From: Actinomycetota bacterium
GTDB taxonomy: Bacteria > Actinomycetota > Acidimicrobiia > Acidimicrobiales > Acidimicrobiaceae
Assembly (NCBI GenBank): GCA_027366165.1
Contig: DAHXKX010000061.1
Location: 1-61,190 of the forward strand
Reading direction: 5' to 3'
DNA length: 61,190 bases
Every line of letters begins with the position of its first letter. Position 1 is the stretch's first letter. The notes beneath the pieces were generated by a model. The model was not told the DNA's origin. It saw only the letters and a program-made list of their open reading frames with translations, and did no database searches. Of the stretch, positions 36,035-44,132 are shown piece after piece. The translations under genes and the position numbers were made by a program.

Positions 36035-36982
36035 ATGGCCCTAAGGAACGTTTTGGATTACAAACCTGAGAAACTAAAAAAGCTCCTCTCCTCCTCGATG
36101 CCTGGATTCCCATTTAAAGCACCGAACTGGCCATCGACGGTTTCCCGTACTCCAAAGCAGTCGAAACTCGGGGCGGATTACAACACCGACTGGTCAAGGA
36201 GGTATCCCGTAAGGATGGTCAGAGCTCTGTTTGTCGATGGCGTGACCAGGCCACTGATTAAGACGCTGATTCCACCAACCGTTCATGGAGAAGACAGGAT
36301 TAACGACGCCCCAGTACCGGCAATATTTGCGGCCAACCACTCCTCGCATTTGGACACCCCTCTACTGGCGTCTCACATTCCAATCAAGTACCGTCACAAG
36401 ACGGTGATCGGGGCGGGAGCTGACTATTTCTTCGACCGCACATGGAAGGCGGCACTTTGGTCTGGGCTAGCCGGCGCGATACCGATTGAGCGGAGCCGGG
36501 TCAACAGAAGGTCCGCCGAACTCGCGGAGTCCCTGTTGAATGACGGCTGGTCATTGATCATCTTTCCTGAAGGCGGCCGAACCCCCGACGGTTTTGCACA
36601 GACGTTCAAGCCAGCCATTTTCCAACTTGCAAAAAAGGCCAACGTTCCGGTGATACCCGTCTATATCAAGGGAACCTACGACGCCCTGGGAAAGAACTCC
36701 CGAACTTTCAGACCTGGTCCAACTTCGATCAATTTCGGCTTCCCTCTCTACCTCGGGGAATCTGAAAATGTCAGGGCCTTCACCCAGAGAATTCAAAAAG
36801 CTGTGGACCAGCTCTGCTACGAGCTCGAGACCGACTGGTGGACAGCCCGCACAGCCGCAGCAAAAGAATCAATCCCAGAGCTTGTCGGTCCGGAGATAAA
36901 GGGCTGGAGAGACGAATGGAATCGAACCAGGTCCAAGGCCATTAAGCCAGCGGGTGCTTCGCGCTGGCCGAAAGGCGAATGA
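36035..36982 (+). CDS. plsC: PlsC-type 1-acylglycerol-3-phosphate acyltransferase
   Basis: The 315-residue protein contains the two acyltransferase motifs, 'AANHSSHLDTP' (catalytic His and Asp, HX4D) and 'FPEGGRTPDG', plus 'GAIPIERS' between them. It would place an acyl chain on a lysophospholipid or related alcohol at the membrane. An N-terminal region of about 85 residues is unusual for the short PlsC forms. It starts 20 bases after the LarA-like gene and ends the four-gene operon, giving the clearest sign that the pathway makes a glycerolipid or similar ester. Confidence 0.9.
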   Translation: MALRNVLDYKPEKLKKLLSSSMPGFPFKAPNWPSTVSRTPKQSKLGADYNTDWSRRYPVRMVRALFVDGVTRPLIKTLIPPTVHGEDRINDAPVPAIFAANHSSHLDTPLLASHIPIKYRHKTVIGAGADYFFDRTWKAALWSGLAGAIPIERSRVNRRSAELAESLLNDGWSLIIFPEGGRTPDGFAQTFKPAIFQLAKKANVPVIPVYIKGTYDALGKNSRTFRPGPTSINFGFPLYLGESENVRAFTQRIQKAVDQLCYELETDWWTARTAAAKESIPELVGPEIKGWRDEWNRTRSKAIKPAGASRWPKGE

Positions 36983-37001
36983 CCCCTTTCACACCGTTTA
37001 A

Positions 37002-37784
37002 TTAATCCACCAGGCGCAGCCCCGAAGGAGCCATTGACGTCACGCCGCCAACCAGTTCAATAACGAACTCGGTCAGGTGGCCCGGAAAGATATACTCCGA
37101 AAACAGTATCGCCTCTCCTGCGGAATCATATGTCGTCCTCGAACATCTGAGAGCAGGAGAGCCGACTGGTACCACCAGTAGCCTCGCGTCCTCGTCGGAA
37201 ATCGCAATCGCGCTTATCGTCTGTACAGCCCTTGAAAGAGGCCGCTTTATCACACGCCTTGTGGTCAGCAACTCGTAAAATGAACTCCGCTCGTAGTCGC
37301 CGAGCGAGAAATCCTTAGCCAAAATAGAGGGGATCCACACTGTCACACGCGCAAACGGAACCTCATCAGCAAGATTGATCCTCCTTACCCTGAGCATTTC
37401 CTGTTCACCAAGCACCTGGGAAATCTGAGGCAAGGGCTCGCAAATCTCGGAATCAAGGACCTTGCGGCGTGGACGCACACCGATCTCCGCCATCTGATCC
37501 TCGATAGTAGAGAAACGGCCGAGACTCTGTCTGAGCGGCGGTGATACAACCAGCCATCCAAACCCCTGCCTGGAGTCGACATAGCCTTCCTGCCGCAAGA
37601 CTTCAAGCGCCTTGCGTATTGTTATGCGTGAAGCCTCAAATTGAGTTGATAACACGGCCTCGCTCGGTATGACCTGATTTGCACCGAACGTGCCGTCTAT
37701 AATCTTCGACCGAAGTTCACTGGCGATATTTAGGTATCTAGGACCAACCTGTCTTATACTTGTATTATAGCAAGCCCAAACCAA
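37002..37784 (-). CDS. GntR-family regulator with UTRA ligand domain (HutC type)
   Basis: The N-terminal winged helix reads 'LNIASELRSKIIDGTFG', 'IPSEAVLSTQFEASRITIRK' and 'LRQEGYVDSRQGFGWLV'. The rest is a UTRA effector domain. It faces the aconitase gene divergently and is a natural candidate for its regulator. The start is uncertain: no ATG or GTG lies just before the HTH. TTG 37784 is in frame, but a good promoter for this gene (37764-37793) would place the transcript start near 37757, after that codon. Confidence 0.85.
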   Translation of the reverse strand: MVWACYNTSIRQVGPRYLNIASELRSKIIDGTFGANQVIPSEAVLSTQFEASRITIRKALEVLRQEGYVDSRQGFGWLVVSPPLRQSLGRFSTIEDQMAEIGVRPRRKVLDSEICEPLPQISQVLGEQEMLRVRRINLADEVPFARVTVWIPSILAKDFSLGDYERSSFYELLTTRRVIKRPLSRAVQTISAIAISDEDARLLVVPVGSPALRCSRTTYDSAGEAILFSEYIFPGHLTEFVIELVGGVTSMAPSGLRLVD

Positions 37785-37793
37785 GGAGAGCAA
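37757..37793 (-). promoter_or_regulatory. Promoter/operator region between GntR and aconitase genes
   Basis: On the minus strand TTGCTC (37788-37793) and a perfect TATAAT (37764-37769) are 18 bases apart. The -10 box sits inside an inverted repeat, CTTG at 37759-37762 and CAAG at 37771-37774, a plausible GntR site. Binding there would also cover the plus-strand leader of the aconitase gene, whose ribosome site AAGGAGA is at 37783-37789. Confidence 0.5.
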
Positions 37794-37794
37794 T

Positions 37795-40077
37795 GTGGCA
37801 AAGGTGACAGCGGGAACTCCCCGAGAACTTGTCGAATCCGTATACTCCCGTCTTGAGGAGAGAATTTCAATCGGCAGGAAAAGGCTCGGACGAGGCCTAA
37901 CGCTGACAGAGAAGATCCTTTTCAATCACTTGGCCGATCCCGAAAGCCAGCAGCTGGACAGAGGCAGGAGCTACGCGGAGTTCTATCCCGACAGAGTGGC
38001 CATGCAGGATGCGACGGCTCAAATGGCTCTCCTGCAGTTCATGACGGCTGGCCTACCATCGGTTCAGGTGCCCACCACAGTTCACTGTGATCACCTGATT
38101 CTTGCCGAAATCGGTGCTGCAAATGACCTTTTGGCAGCCGAAAAGACTAACAAAGAGGTTTACGACTTCCTCAGCTCGGTCTCCGCAAAGTATGGTATCG
38201 GATTCTGGAAGCCCGGCTCTGGAATAATTCACCAAGTCGTGCTCGAGCAGTACGCATTCCCAGGCGGAATGATGATCGGTACGGACTCCCACACTCCAAA
38301 TGCCGGCGGAATGTCCATGGTGGCAATAGGCGTTGGGGGAGCAGACGCGGTTGACGTTATGGTCGGCTCCACGTTTGGCCTACGTTACCCAAAGATAATA
38401 GGCGTCAAACTCACCGGCACCATGTCCGGGTGGACCTCCGCCAAAGACATCATACTTAAAGTGGCTGAGATTCTCACCGTCAGCGGCGGCACCGGCGCCA
38501 TCATCGAGTACTTTGGCAACGGCACAGAGACCATTTCGGCTACTGGAAAGGCCACGATCTGTAACATGGGGGCCGAAATTGGCGCCACTTGCTCTTTGTT
38601 CCCCTACGATCACCACTCAAATTCTTACCTCAAGGCAACAGGACGGGAGGAGTTGGCTGATTTGGCCAACAAATATATTGACCACCTGACCGCCGATCCT
38701 GAGGTTGCTAACAGCCCCGAAAAATACTTTGACCAACTCATTGAGATCAATCTTGACACCCTTGAACCTCACATTGTCGGTCCACATACTCCGGACTTGG
38801 CAAGGCCTGTGTCTGCAATCGCGCAAGAGGCCAAGGACAACTCCTGGCCGTTGAAGCTATCCGCCACCCTTGTCGGATCCTGCACAAACTCCTCTTACCA
38901 AGACATCTCAAGAGCGGCGCACGTGGCCAGGCAAGCAAAGGCGAATGGTTTGAAGGTGAAATCTCCGCTTTTAATCACACCTGGAAGCGAGCGGGTTCGG
39001 GCCACAATTGAAAGAGATGGCCTATTGGCGGATCTTGAGGCAATCGGTGCAACAGTCCTCGCGAATGCGTGCGGGCCTTGCATCGGACAGTGGAAGAGAT
39101 CCGACGTTTCCGAAGGTGAACCTAACTCTATCATGAACTCCTACAACAGAAACTTCCCGAAAAGGAACGATGGCAACCCGGGAACATTATCATTCATTGC
39201 ATCGCCAGAAACAGTTGTAGCCTATGCCTTGGCGGGAACCCTTGACTTCAACCCGCTCACCGACAAGATTGACGGAACCACGTTAGTCGCACCGATCGGC
39301 GAGGAGCTGCCGTCAAAGGGGTTCGAATCCGGTGAGTCCGGATTCCTTGCTCCACCCGAAGACGGGTCCTCCTTGACGATTCAAGTGGATCCAAAATCGG
39401 ACAGGCTGCAGTTGCTTGACCCATTCCCCGCCTGGGACGGGAAAGACTTCGAACACTTGGTGCTTCTCATGAAGGCCAAGGGCAAGTGCACCACCGACCA
39501 CATCAGCGCTGCCGGACCATGGTTGACCTATCGTGGCCACCTTGAGAACATTTCAGGCAACCTATTCCTCGGAGCAAACAATGCCTTCGAGCAGAAGGAT
39601 GGCACCCCTTACCCAGTTGGACACGGATATTGCACGGTACACCAGACGGTTGAAAGCTACCCAGACATTGCCAAGCACTACCGTCAGGCGAACATCGCAT
39701 GGGCCGCGATCGGAGACAACAACTATGGTGAAGGCTCCTCACGAGAGCACGCAGCCATGGAGCCGAGATTCCAAAACGCCAAGGTCATCTTCGCCAGGTC
39801 ATTTGCGCGAATCCACGAAACAAACCTGAAGAAACAGGGAATCCTGCCACTCACGTTTGCCGACCCTGGTACTTACGACAAAATTCGCGAACGAGACACC
39901 ATCTCAGTAACTGGGCTAAACCAACTTGCTCCGGATAAGCCGGTGATCTGCATCATCAATCACGAAGATGGCTCTAAGGACACATTCGAGGCTACTCACA
40001 CAATGTCAGAAGAACACATTGCTTGGTTCAGGGCCGGTGGGGCTTTGAACGTGATTCGCGCCGCGCAATTACACTAG
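37795..40077 (+). CDS. acn: Aconitate hydratase, mitochondrial-type
   Basis: Aconitase converts citrate to isocitrate in the TCA cycle with a [4Fe-4S] cluster. The cluster ligands are Cys363 ('GSCTNSS'), Cys426 and Cys429 ('CGPCIGQW'). At 760 residues, with 'VHCDHLI' and 'GTDSHTPNAGGM', it resembles eukaryotic mitochondrial aconitase and its bacterial relatives rather than the longer AcnA (about 900 residues) usual in actinobacteria. GTG start after AAGGAGA. The swivel domain with 'NYGEGSSREHAA' is complete. A strong hairpin follows. The divergent GntR gene probably controls it. Confidence 0.95.
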   Translation: MAKVTAGTPRELVESVYSRLEERISIGRKRLGRGLTLTEKILFNHLADPESQQLDRGRSYAEFYPDRVAMQDATAQMALLQFMTAGLPSVQVPTTVHCDHLILAEIGAANDLLAAEKTNKEVYDFLSSVSAKYGIGFWKPGSGIIHQVVLEQYAFPGGMMIGTDSHTPNAGGMSMVAIGVGGADAVDVMVGSTFGLRYPKIIGVKLTGTMSGWTSAKDIILKVAEILTVSGGTGAIIEYFGNGTETISATGKATICNMGAEIGATCSLFPYDHHSNSYLKATGREELADLANKYIDHLTADPEVANSPEKYFDQLIEINLDTLEPHIVGPHTPDLARPVSAIAQEAKDNSWPLKLSATLVGSCTNSSYQDISRAAHVARQAKANGLKVKSPLLITPGSERVRATIERDGLLADLEAIGATVLANACGPCIGQWKRSDVSEGEPNSIMNSYNRNFPKRNDGNPGTLSFIASPETVVAYALAGTLDFNPLTDKIDGTTLVAPIGEELPSKGFESGESGFLAPPEDGSSLTIQVDPKSDRLQLLDPFPAWDGKDFEHLVLLMKAKGKCTTDHISAAGPWLTYRGHLENISGNLFLGANNAFEQKDGTPYPVGHGYCTVHQTVESYPDIAKHYRQANIAWAAIGDNNYGEGSSREHAAMEPRFQNAKVIFARSFARIHETNLKKQGILPLTFADPGTYDKIRERDTISVTGLNQLAPDKPVICIINHEDGSKDTFEATHTMSEEHIAWFRAGGALNVIRAAQLH

Positions 40078-40086
40078 CCATTCAAG

Positions 40087-40129
40087 CGAGTGCAGCCGCC
40101 CAGGCCTGCAGCCGAATCAGCTGCACTCG
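40087..40129 (+). terminator. Hairpin after the aconitase gene
   Basis: CGAGTGCAGC at 40087-40096 and GCTGCACTCG at 40120-40129 form a perfect 10-bp stem, with a 23-base loop that can fold further. It begins nine bases past the stop. No long T run follows. Confidence 0.55.
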
Positions 40130-40812
40130 TTCGCTTTCACCACACGCCGGGCGAAAGTGACCCATAACGCATCCCTCGCTCGTGCACATGACTGATGGTG
40201 ACAAACGCGTGAAGGATCAGTGCTGACACGCCGTCTATCGAAAGACCGCTTTTGTTGCGTCCACACCACATTGCCCCCTTACAGAGCTTGACCTGCTTCT
40301 TCATCTTGCGGAAGGGTATTTCTGGTTTGGGCTGATGCCTAAAGCCACGGCCTAAAACAGGATCTAACGGATCAAAGGTCTGCTTGGTCGCTTTGTCAAC
40401 AAGCCTGCAATGTATTACCCCGTCCTGCGACTACAAGCCCAGAGGCAAAAGTTCGGTGCTGGCTTGGTACCCGCGTTGGCTTCTCAACTAAAGACCACAC
40501 CCGCAAAGGCCGCTCGCCTGTTACGGCCTTCAGTCCGTGTGTTTGCCTATTGGTGCCAGATCTGAAACATGTACAAAGCTAATAAGTTTTACCACGACTC
40601 GACAGCTAGTGCTACAAGCTTTGTTCACCAAGGACCTTCGAATCTAGCAGACGCTCTAGAACCTCGATAAACCATTTGAGCGTATATTTCGCTGCTACGT
40701 AATTCCCTGAGTTTTGCTGATGATCCATGTAAAACGCCGAGACCGCCGGAGAGTTCCCACCTTGGAGCATATGCCAGGGACTCGTGCTCCCAACTCGGTC
40801 AACTGCGCTCGC
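40130..40812. other. 683-bp gap without a recognised gene
   Basis: On the minus strand a frame is open from 40430 to a TGA at 40137 (about 97 codons, containing 'DPVLGRGFRHQPKPEIPFRK' and 'GAMWCGRNKSG') but has no good start before an internal ATG. On the plus strand a 65-codon frame (40714-40911) overlaps gatD and looks accidental. The region may hold a decayed gene; I cannot name it. Confidence 0.35.
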
Positions 40813-41544
40813 CTAGTCTTTCAAAACCTGGTTGATCCGTTCAAAATAGAGCCGGTCATGGCTATTTTCCAGGGCCACGTCGCGAATTGGATCTACCTGT
40901 CCAATGACTAACGACAGAAAATAGTCACAAAACTTTGGATTGCGTGCAAGCACTGGCCCATGCATGTACGTTCCTATGGCCCGGCCTATGACCCCTCCAT
41001 CCACCCGCGGTCCAAAATTGTTCCCGTTTCCCGTGCGCACTACCCCAAGTGGTCTTGTGCCATCGAGCAGTTCGGTGATGCCCTGGTGGTTTTCATATCC
41101 CGTCAACATGGGCACGCCTGGCATGGCATCCCCGGGGTCCACAATCAGCTCACCTACGCTGCGCGGGCCTTCGAACCTGTGCGTTCGGCACCCAAAGACG
41201 CCTATTCCGTCCCTTGGCTCCATATCTGGTCCGATGAACGATCTTCCAAGAATCTGAAAACCGGCACACACCGCCAGGAGCGCGGCCCCTTTGTCCAACG
41301 CACGCTCAAGTGGAGAGCCTATGGCCAAGAACTCGGCGGCTCGTGCCTGAGGACCATCCTCTCCCCCGCCGATAAGATAGAAGTCAGCGTCAGTCGGGAC
41401 TCCGCTCTTGAGATCGGCACGAACAAGATCGACCTTGAAACCCCGTAACGCAAGCCTCTTGCTGACAACGACAGCGTTGCCTGAATCGCCGTAAGTACCC
41501 AACAGATTTGGTAATACAGAAACAACCTTGATCTTCTCTCTCAT
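40813..41544 (-). CDS. gatD: Lipid II isoglutaminyl synthase, glutamine amidotransferase subunit
   Basis: GatD releases ammonia from glutamine and passes it to MurT, which amidates the D-Glu of lipid II. The 243-residue class-I amidotransferase is of the CobB/CobQ type: nucleophile Cys93 in 'AVCAGFQILG', His195 in 'TYMHGPVLARNP' and the early 'GTYGDSGN'. It overlaps the upstream murT gene by four bases, the standard arrangement. Its activity implies an amidated peptidoglycan, as in many actinobacteria and other monoderms. Confidence 0.94.
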   Translation of the reverse strand: MREKIKVVSVLPNLLGTYGDSGNAVVVSKRLALRGFKVDLVRADLKSGVPTDADFYLIGGGEDGPQARAAEFLAIGSPLERALDKGAALLAVCAGFQILGRSFIGPDMEPRDGIGVFGCRTHRFEGPRSVGELIVDPGDAMPGVPMLTGYENHQGITELLDGTRPLGVVRTGNGNNFGPRVDGGVIGRAIGTYMHGPVLARNPKFCDYFLSLVIGQVDPIRDVALENSHDRLYFERINQVLKD

Positions 41545-42833
41545 CCGAGCACCCTGTTCCCAAGTCTCCTGATGAAACTGACCAACGAGCCGTTATTCCC
41601 TTGCAACCTATTTCGCAGTTGCTGAAAGCTCGTGTAGTTGCCCACAAACGACACATCTTTTGCGCCACAGGCGCGAAGCGCCTCAAGAGAATCCTTCTCC
41701 ACCCGATGTGAAACCTCGGCATAGTGAAGACGAACGGATAGGTCGTAGGCACGCTCCCCGGAAGCGAAGACCTCCTTGCCTCTTAGCAACTCAAATGGAA
41801 CGTCCCAAAGCCAGGAGGGGTCCTTTCCATCAGCCGTTTGGGCGTTGATCGCCACCACCACCGAGGAGTCGTCACCGACCATGTCGAAAACCTCAACCCA
41901 ACCAGCAGGATTCTTTGAGAGGAGCATCCTGACCTCATGTCCATCGATCGACACCCGTTTGTAACGGCCGGCCACCTCGGAAATAGATGACATCCGTCTT
42001 GCGGCCGAATCCAAATCAACTTCAAGAACTTGGCATACACCCAAAGCTATTGCTGAATTCGCCACATTGCATTGGCCGGGCAAAGACAAATTCATTTCGA
42101 TCCCTTTGCCAAATACACTAACGGTATTGCCGGACACCTCTATGTCGGCCAAAGGTCGGCTGAACCCGCAGGTGCACCGCCATCCTGAATCACTGAAATC
42201 AATTTCGCCACCGCAAACAGGGCAGGAATAGGCATCCTGGAAAAAGTTGAGCCCTGCAGACACCCAGAGCACCTCAGAAGCGGACTGCGCAGCGAAAACA
42301 ACCAAAGGGTCGTCGCAATTGGCCACAACTGTGATATGCGGATTCTTTTGAAAGAACGAACTCCACTTCGAGGCGGTCATTCGAGTTTCCGAAACCCGAT
42401 CAAGCTGATCCCTGGATAGATTCAGCAGAGCCACAATTTTGGTTTCAAGTTTTGAACCGATGTCCGGAAGGTAGGCCTCGTCCACCTCGAAAACAGCAAG
42501 GTCTTTCCCAGCCGTGGTGCCCTTGCGTGTGGTCAACGAGAAAGCTATGCCCGTATCCATATTGGCCCCAGTGGTATTTGAAGTGACATTGAAACTGCCG
42601 GACAAAGCCTCCTTGGTGAGCGCTGTAGTCGTGGTCTTGGCATTGGTCCCGCTGATCAACACCGCTGGCAGCGACTTCGAGAGTTCGCTAATGACTCCCG
42701 GGTAAAGCCGAATAAGGAGCCGTCCAGGAAGAGCTGCCCCCTCTCCGATTCCAAGAGATCGAACCAACGACGAAACAAGTTGCGCACCTGCAATGGCAAC
42801 TCGTGCTTCCGCTTTGCGCATGCGACTATTCAC
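41541..42833 (-). CDS. murT: Lipid II isoglutaminyl synthase, Mur-ligase subunit
   Basis: MurT activates the alpha-carboxylate of D-Glu in lipid II with ATP. The 430-residue chain has the Mur-ligase P-loop 'SGTNAKTTTT' (61-70), 'FEVDEAYLP' and 'LLNLSRDQLDR'. It also has the MurT-specific four-cysteine zinc ribbon ('CPVCG' and 'CTCG') inserted in the central domain, and a C-terminal DUF1727 region. The start at 42833 leads directly into the Mur fold. It is co-transcribed with gatD, and a long hairpin lies about 120 bases upstream. Confidence 0.94.
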   Translation of the reverse strand: MNSRMRKAEARVAIAGAQLVSSLVRSLGIGEGAALPGRLLIRLYPGVISELSKSLPAVLISGTNAKTTTTALTKEALSGSFNVTSNTTGANMDTGIAFSLTTRKGTTAGKDLAVFEVDEAYLPDIGSKLETKIVALLNLSRDQLDRVSETRMTASKWSSFFQKNPHITVVANCDDPLVVFAAQSASEVLWVSAGLNFFQDAYSCPVCGGEIDFSDSGWRCTCGFSRPLADIEVSGNTVSVFGKGIEMNLSLPGQCNVANSAIALGVCQVLEVDLDSAARRMSSISEVAGRYKRVSIDGHEVRMLLSKNPAGWVEVFDMVGDDSSVVVAINAQTADGKDPSWLWDVPFELLRGKEVFASGERAYDLSVRLHYAEVSHRVEKDSLEALRACGAKDVSFVGNYTSFQQLRNRLQGNNGSLVSFIRRLGNRVLG

Positions 42834-42950
42834 TAAAGAGCATCATACGAGGTCGACACAAGAACTCAGCGGAACACCCAACCCGAAATATCTATTACCT
42901 TCCAGGTGTTTGCGTGCATGCCCCGTAGAGATACTCAAACTTAAAATAGG

Positions 42951-42979
42951 AAGGAGTTGGCGGGGGGAGCCAACTCCTT
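42951..42979. promoter_or_regulatory. 11-bp perfect stem-loop between murT and a LysR gene
   Basis: AAGGAGTTGGC (42951-42961) pairs with GCCAACTCCTT (42969-42979) around a seven-base GGGGGGA loop. It lies in the divergent region, 118 bases from the murT start and 109 bases from the LysR start. It may be an attenuator, a symmetrical operator or a terminator for a short transcript. Note that AAGGAG, a ribosome-site sequence, would be hidden in the stem. Confidence 0.5.
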
Positions 42980-43087
42980 CATCAAGGCAAGGTACGGAGG
43001 GGGGTCCGAAACCTGCATTAACCATTATGATCGCCTTTCGCCAATCCTTTGCAGTAATTGACTAGATAGCTGCTATCTATTTAACTG

Positions 43088-44017
43088 ATGGATATAAAGC
43101 AGATGAAAGCGCTCATTGGGGTCGAGGATTACGGTGGATTTTCGAGCGCCGCCAGCGCGATGGAGACCGTTCAGTCCAATATCTCTACACACATCTCCAA
43201 GCTTGAATCCGAACTCAAAGTTGTACTCGTCGATCGACGCACCGGTTCTCTGACGCTTGAAGGCGCTGCGGTGGCCAAGAGGGCCCGTCTGATCCTAAAG
43301 GAGATCGAAGCGATACAGTCCGACCTATACGCCCTTAAACACGACATACGTGGAAGCGTGCGAATGGGAATGATCGGCACCACCGCCAGATGGTTGATTC
43401 CCATGCTTGTTCCCGAGCTGAAGAAGCGCCACCCCAATCTTCACTTCGCCGTGTCTGAAGGCACCACTACTTCGCTCGAAGCAAGACTGCACAACGGAAC
43501 TGTGGATCTGGCACTGGTGAACAAACCCAGTTACTCCGAAGAGTTCGCCTTCAAATCGTTGTTCGACGAGGAGTACGTCCTATTCATCAATTCAGCCCAC
43601 CAACTGGCCTCAAGAAAATCTATTACCATGGCCGAACTCGACCAGGTGGAATTGATTGTCCCTCCCAAAGGTATTCCGTTCAGAGACCTCCTTGACACGC
43701 TCGCTAAACGGAGCAAAATTTCATTCAATGTCATCGCTGAAGTTGACGGGGTAAGACTCATCGCCTCAATGGCTTTCGATGGTTACGCACCGGCTATCGT
43801 TCCCGCCACCGCGGTGCCGCATTACATGAGTGACTTTACCGTAGTGCCGGTTACGGATCTGCCCAACCGGAGAATTGGTATATCAAGGCGTAAAAGAGCG
43901 CTCGAATCAGCCCCAATGCTATCCGTACTCGCACTTCTTGACGAAATTTTCTCCACTGACGGGACAGCAAACTTTCCAATGCCGGCTGGAACAAGAAAGG
44001 TCGGAGAACACCGATAA
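43088..44017 (+). CDS. LysR-family transcriptional regulator
   Basis: The 309-residue protein has the LysR HTH at the start ('MKALIGVEDYGGFSSAASAM' then 'QSNISTHISKLESEL') and a periplasmic-binding-like effector domain with 'GSVRMGMIGTTARWLIPMLV'. It is divergent from murT/gatD, the usual geometry for a LysR target, though cell-wall genes are not common targets. The downstream side is a long non-coding gap. The effector is unknown. Confidence 0.92.
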   Translation: MDIKQMKALIGVEDYGGFSSAASAMETVQSNISTHISKLESELKVVLVDRRTGSLTLEGAAVAKRARLILKEIEAIQSDLYALKHDIRGSVRMGMIGTTARWLIPMLVPELKKRHPNLHFAVSEGTTTSLEARLHNGTVDLALVNKPSYSEEFAFKSLFDEEYVLFINSAHQLASRKSITMAELDQVELIVPPKGIPFRDLLDTLAKRSKISFNVIAEVDGVRLIASMAFDGYAPAIVPATAVPHYMSDFTVVPVTDLPNRRIGISRRKRALESAPMLSVLALLDEIFSTDGTANFPMPAGTRKVGEHR

Positions 44018-44080
44018 TGAATATCTGCTACCTTGGCATTCCGCCGCAAGCATTCATTGCCAATCCGACCTAAAGTCTAC

Positions 44081-44132
44081 AAGCCTCCCCGAGCTTGGTA
44101 ACGGGGCTTCTTACCCTGTCGCGGGGCAGGGT
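44081..44132 (-). mobile_element. Possible right end of a decayed IS200/IS605-type element
   Basis: Two adjacent hairpins lie here: CCCCG (44087-44091) with CGGGG (44102-44106), and ACCCTG (44113-44118) with CAGGGT (44127-44132). Read on the minus strand the first gives 'GAAGCCCCG...CGGGGAGG', the same layout as the right end of the TnpB remnant at 864-890. No TnpB protein motif could be confirmed beside it. Confidence 0.35.

Noticed and set aside
40380-40570. Plus-strand similarity to DUF1016 (YhcG) nuclease N-terminus
   Set aside because: Only a short stretch looks similar and stop codons interrupt it; too weak to report.
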